Of a DNA stretch of 64,000 nt, positions 61,744 to 64,000 are shown in pieces; position 1 is the first letter of the stretch; every line of letters begins with the position of its first letter. The stretch comes from an uncultured Alphaproteobacteria bacterium (GTDB taxonomy: Bacteria; Pseudomonadota; Alphaproteobacteria; RF32; CAG-239). The translations under genes were made by a program, and so were the position numbers. Below the pieces are notes generated by a model, which was given only the letters and a program-made list of their open reading frames with translations, did no database searches and was not told the origin of the DNA. Where the stretch lies: the NCBI GenBank assembly GCA_944390315.1, contig CALXPO010000003.1:1-64000 (forward strand). The letters are read 5' to 3'.

Positions 61744-64000
61744 TTATTTTTTAAAAGCCTCAACCGGTAAATTGACCGAATAAAAATCGTTTCCTCCTTG
61801 ATTATGTTGCGGCAAATTGATACCTTGAGGGAGCATCAATATAACACCTGCTCCTCCCTCCAGACCACTGGGTAATTTATCGATATTATCCAACAAAACA
61901 TAATTTTTATACTGCCAAAAAACAAACGGATCGTCGTTACCTTGCGGCCCAATACCCTTTATAAAAGAATATCCTGCTTCTTTTATCTTTTTCACATCTT
62001 CTTTAGTTAACCTTTTTAACTTTTTAGCCTGTATTAGCTGTTCAAGGCCTGCTCTGCCCGGAGCTATATCTAAATCCAGAAACTCCCCGTCAATCATTTT
62101 GGGATTATATTCATAAAACTTATCATCCACTTCTTCTCCGACAATCGGTTTATCTAAAAGATTAACTTTTTTGATACCTAAATATAAATCATTGATTGCA
62201 TCTGCCATCTGATTTTTGTCAACATGATAAGGTAGGCAAACATCGTCACCCATTTGAATATGATTACCGAAACGAACCTTGGTTTGCACTCCTTGTTTCA
62301 TACCGCGCAACATTTGCTCATCATGTCCGGTAACAACCACCGCCTGCAAATCTGTTGCCGGAGTGGTATAGATATCCCAAACCATCGGACTGTAAGAACT
62401 CAAAAACAGAACCACACATTTTCCCGGTTGATTAACTTTCACTTTGGTATTGTAGGTAACGGCGTCTTCACTGATATATTGTCCTTTTAACTCATCTGCA
62501 CCGCCGGTACTGCTAAATGCATAAACTTCGCAGTCGGGTGAAAATTTGATTTGGCATTTTGCCGATTGCGCATCTTCATCTTCAGTCAAATAAATCTTGT
62601 TTTCAAGCCAAGCTGTGGCTTCGGTTAGAACCGTGTCCAGACATTTTTTATCTTGGCAGCCGTTTAACCTATACCAACCGTAAACCTGATAAGCGCTTAT
62701 CATCTCGGGTTTATACTGATAATGCAAATCAAACAATTCGGTCAGATGTAAAGCCTTTTGACGTAAATTATCGTCGGCACAGATAACTTTTGATAACACA
62801 TTATCCTGACGATTACAGTTAAGCAGCGGCGGCAAATTGTCGGCTTTAATCGGCAACATCAAATAAGTCCGAGAAAACATACCGACACCTTTCACGCTTT
62901 TATCAAAAGTCGGATTTATTTTTAAGTTTTCGGGGATTTTATGTCCGGCTTCAACAAAAATAAATTTATGCTCCGCATCTTTGGGAAGTCTGTCAATATC
63001 CCCGGTAATGACATAACCGTCGCGTATCAGCTGATCCTTATACTTCAACAATTTACGATAAGCCTTTTGGCGCCACAAAAATTCGTGATTATCAATATTG
63101 ATAATTCCTGATTTTTTAATATGTTCGATATCAGCCTCCGTAACGGGACGAACTTTTTTCTCCTCAATCAGCTTATTCCACCCTTTTTCAAGCGGCGGCA
63201 AAGCTAAAGATGGCACTTTGGAACTGACATTGGCTTTATTAAAAACATAAGCATCGACCGGAGCATTTTCGCCAATTTTTCCATCAGCCAAATATATTAT
63301 TCGCTCTTTGGCAACACCTGCTCTGTCTAAAAAGTTATTTTTTGTTTTGGGATTCAAATCATCCTGTGAGCGAAAACAATTCTCTGCGTCACGCAACAAT
63401 TCATTTTGTCGATGAACGACGACATTGGTCTTATCTGAATATCCACGCACCAACTGCGGCTGAGAACTACCGACATAAACGGCTCTCAAATCGGTATCTT
63501 CGGTCATATAAATATCCCAAACCTGAGGCATACCGGAAGTCAGGAATAAATAAACACATTTTTGCGGACGATTTATTTTTATTTTTTCTTGATAAGTTTT
63601 ATATTTATCGGTCAGAAAAATATCTTCGCTTTCTTTGCTTCGGTTTTGAGTAGCATAAACATAAACTTCGCAGTCATCTTCTATTTTGGGTAACTGACAG
63701 CCGCTTTGACGATTAAAACGAACCAATCCCGCCAAAGTCCGGTCAAAAACCTCTTTCATACAATCTTCGTCGGCACAATTTCTGCCATCTTCTAAAATAC
63801 GCCCGATAAATCTTTTTTGTTCATCAGCATCTTTTCTGAAATCTCTTAATTGCGCTTCAACTTCTTTTAATCTCTGTTCCAATTTATTTCTTTTCTGAAC
63901 AACAGCCGGCTCATCACCTGTTTCTCTGGCAATGGCTTGCTTTAGGCTTTTTATTTCGTGTTGCAATCTTTCGGGAGGACGTTTTAAGTTATTTTCTATT
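61744..64000 (-). CDS. LprI-like tandem-repeat protein, 5' end beyond the window
   Basis: The frame is open to the right edge, so the N-terminus is missing; at least 750 residues are present. The visible start is a coiled coil (ERLQHEIKSLKQAIARE, VQKRNKLEQRLKEVEAQLRDF). Two copies of a unit of about 300 residues follow, each with a cysteine-bounded helix (CADEDCMKEVFDRTLAGL; CQDKKCLDTVLTEATAWL), a beta domain (PQKCVYLFLTSGMPQVWDIY; PGKCVVLFLSSYSPMVWDIY) and a C-terminal part with FLWRQKAYRKL or FVFWQYKNYVLLDN. Between them LLNCNRQDNVLSKVICADDNL matches LprI/DUF1311. Probably periplasmic; function unknown. Confidence 0.6.
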   Translation of the reverse strand, partial: IENNLKRPPERLQHEIKSLKQAIARETGDEPAVVQKRNKLEQRLKEVEAQLRDFRKDADEQKRFIGRILEDGRNCADEDCMKEVFDRTLAGLVRFNRQSGCQLPKIEDDCEVYVYATQNRSKESEDIFLTDKYKTYQEKIKINRPQKCVYLFLTSGMPQVWDIYMTEDTDLRAVYVGSSQPQLVRGYSDKTNVVVHRQNELLRDAENCFRSQDDLNPKTKNNFLDRAGVAKERIIYLADGKIGENAPVDAYVFNKANVSSKVPSLALPPLEKGWNKLIEEKKVRPVTEADIEHIKKSGIINIDNHEFLWRQKAYRKLLKYKDQLIRDGYVITGDIDRLPKDAEHKFIFVEAGHKIPENLKINPTFDKSVKGVGMFSRTYLMLPIKADNLPPLLNCNRQDNVLSKVICADDNLRQKALHLTELFDLHYQYKPEMISAYQVYGWYRLNGCQDKKCLDTVLTEATAWLENKIYLTEDEDAQSAKCQIKFSPDCEVYAFSSTGGADELKGQYISEDAVTYNTKVKVNQPGKCVVLFLSSYSPMVWDIYTTPATDLQAVVVTGHDEQMLRGMKQGVQTKVRFGNHIQMGDDVCLPYHVDKNQMADAINDLYLGIKKVNLLDKPIVGEEVDDKFYEYNPKMIDGEFLDLDIAPGRAGLEQLIQAKKLKRLTKEDVKKIKEAGYSFIKGIGPQGNDDPFVFWQYKNYVLLDNIDKLPSGLEGGAGVILMLPQGINLPQHNQGGNDFYSVNLPVEAFKK

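Overview
The window looks like a chromosomal segment of a Gram-negative, AT-rich, probably host-associated proteobacterium. My best guess is an uncultured gut alphaproteobacterium; this rests on gene content and style (RTX exoproteins, autotransporter, RND efflux, lipid A phosphoethanolamine transferase, RNase D, Sua5, strong AGGAG ribosome sites), not on a marker phylogeny.

Region 1 (about 1-13.7 kb) is accessory DNA. An Abi_2/HEPN defence-type gene sits behind a small structured RNA candidate. After it comes a 3' tRNA-Thr fragment that looks like the distal attachment site of an integrated element. Then, all on the minus strand, follows an array of three RTX toxin-like cassettes. One gene is complete (1950 residues, nine RTX modules, C-terminal type 1 secretion-like tail). 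Two upstream genes carry different N-terminal modules (a GH24 lysozyme-like domain with RTX repeats; a small beta-rich domain). Both end in the same 182-bp junction that lies inside the complete gene, then stop in an inverted repeat. Each N-terminal module is preceded by its own candidate immunity gene: a multi-span membrane protein for the helical module, an LprI-like lysozyme inhibitor for the lysozyme module, and two related membrane proteins for the third. I read this as a module-swapping effector/immunity locus in which the effector end is the N-terminus, because type 1 secretion fixes the C-terminus. It is the most interesting feature here.

Region 2 (13.7-25.4 kb) is metal and redox stress. 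A heavy-metal RND operon (OMF, short adaptor, pump) diverges from a CadR/PbrR-like MerR regulator over a textbook 19-bp-spacer promoter. A flavodoxin-like oxidoreductase, an HxlR regulator and a flavin reductase share an operator-like motif found twice. A metallo-beta-lactamase/flavodoxin/DUF1349 operon and a carboxymuconolactone decarboxylase gene flank a LysR regulator, and each has the same 19-bp palindrome about 80 bp upstream.

Region 3 (25.4-45.8 kb) is mostly envelope and housekeeping: small lipoprotein, YqaA, outer-membrane barrel, CorC-type protein, AIDA-like autotransporter, AI-2E family transporter, M48 protease, tRNA-Gln with duplicated 3' end and terminator, aspS, rnd, a Sua5 protein, an HNH-like protein and pepA. 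Four genes in three scattered places (36.9-38.1, 45.8-47.2, 61.2-61.7 kb) are richer in GC, have no Shine-Dalgarno, and have AT-rich leaders behind near-consensus promoters; they look foreign.

Region 4 (47-64 kb) holds a PmrAB-like two-component system divergent from eptA, an RloABC-like three-gene operon, a Tat-signal CHAP-like protein, and a complete AaxA/AaxB/AaxC-like arginine-agmatine acid-resistance set (porin, pyruvoyl arginine decarboxylase, antiporter). It ends with an AlkD-like protein and an LprI-like repeat protein cut by the window edge.
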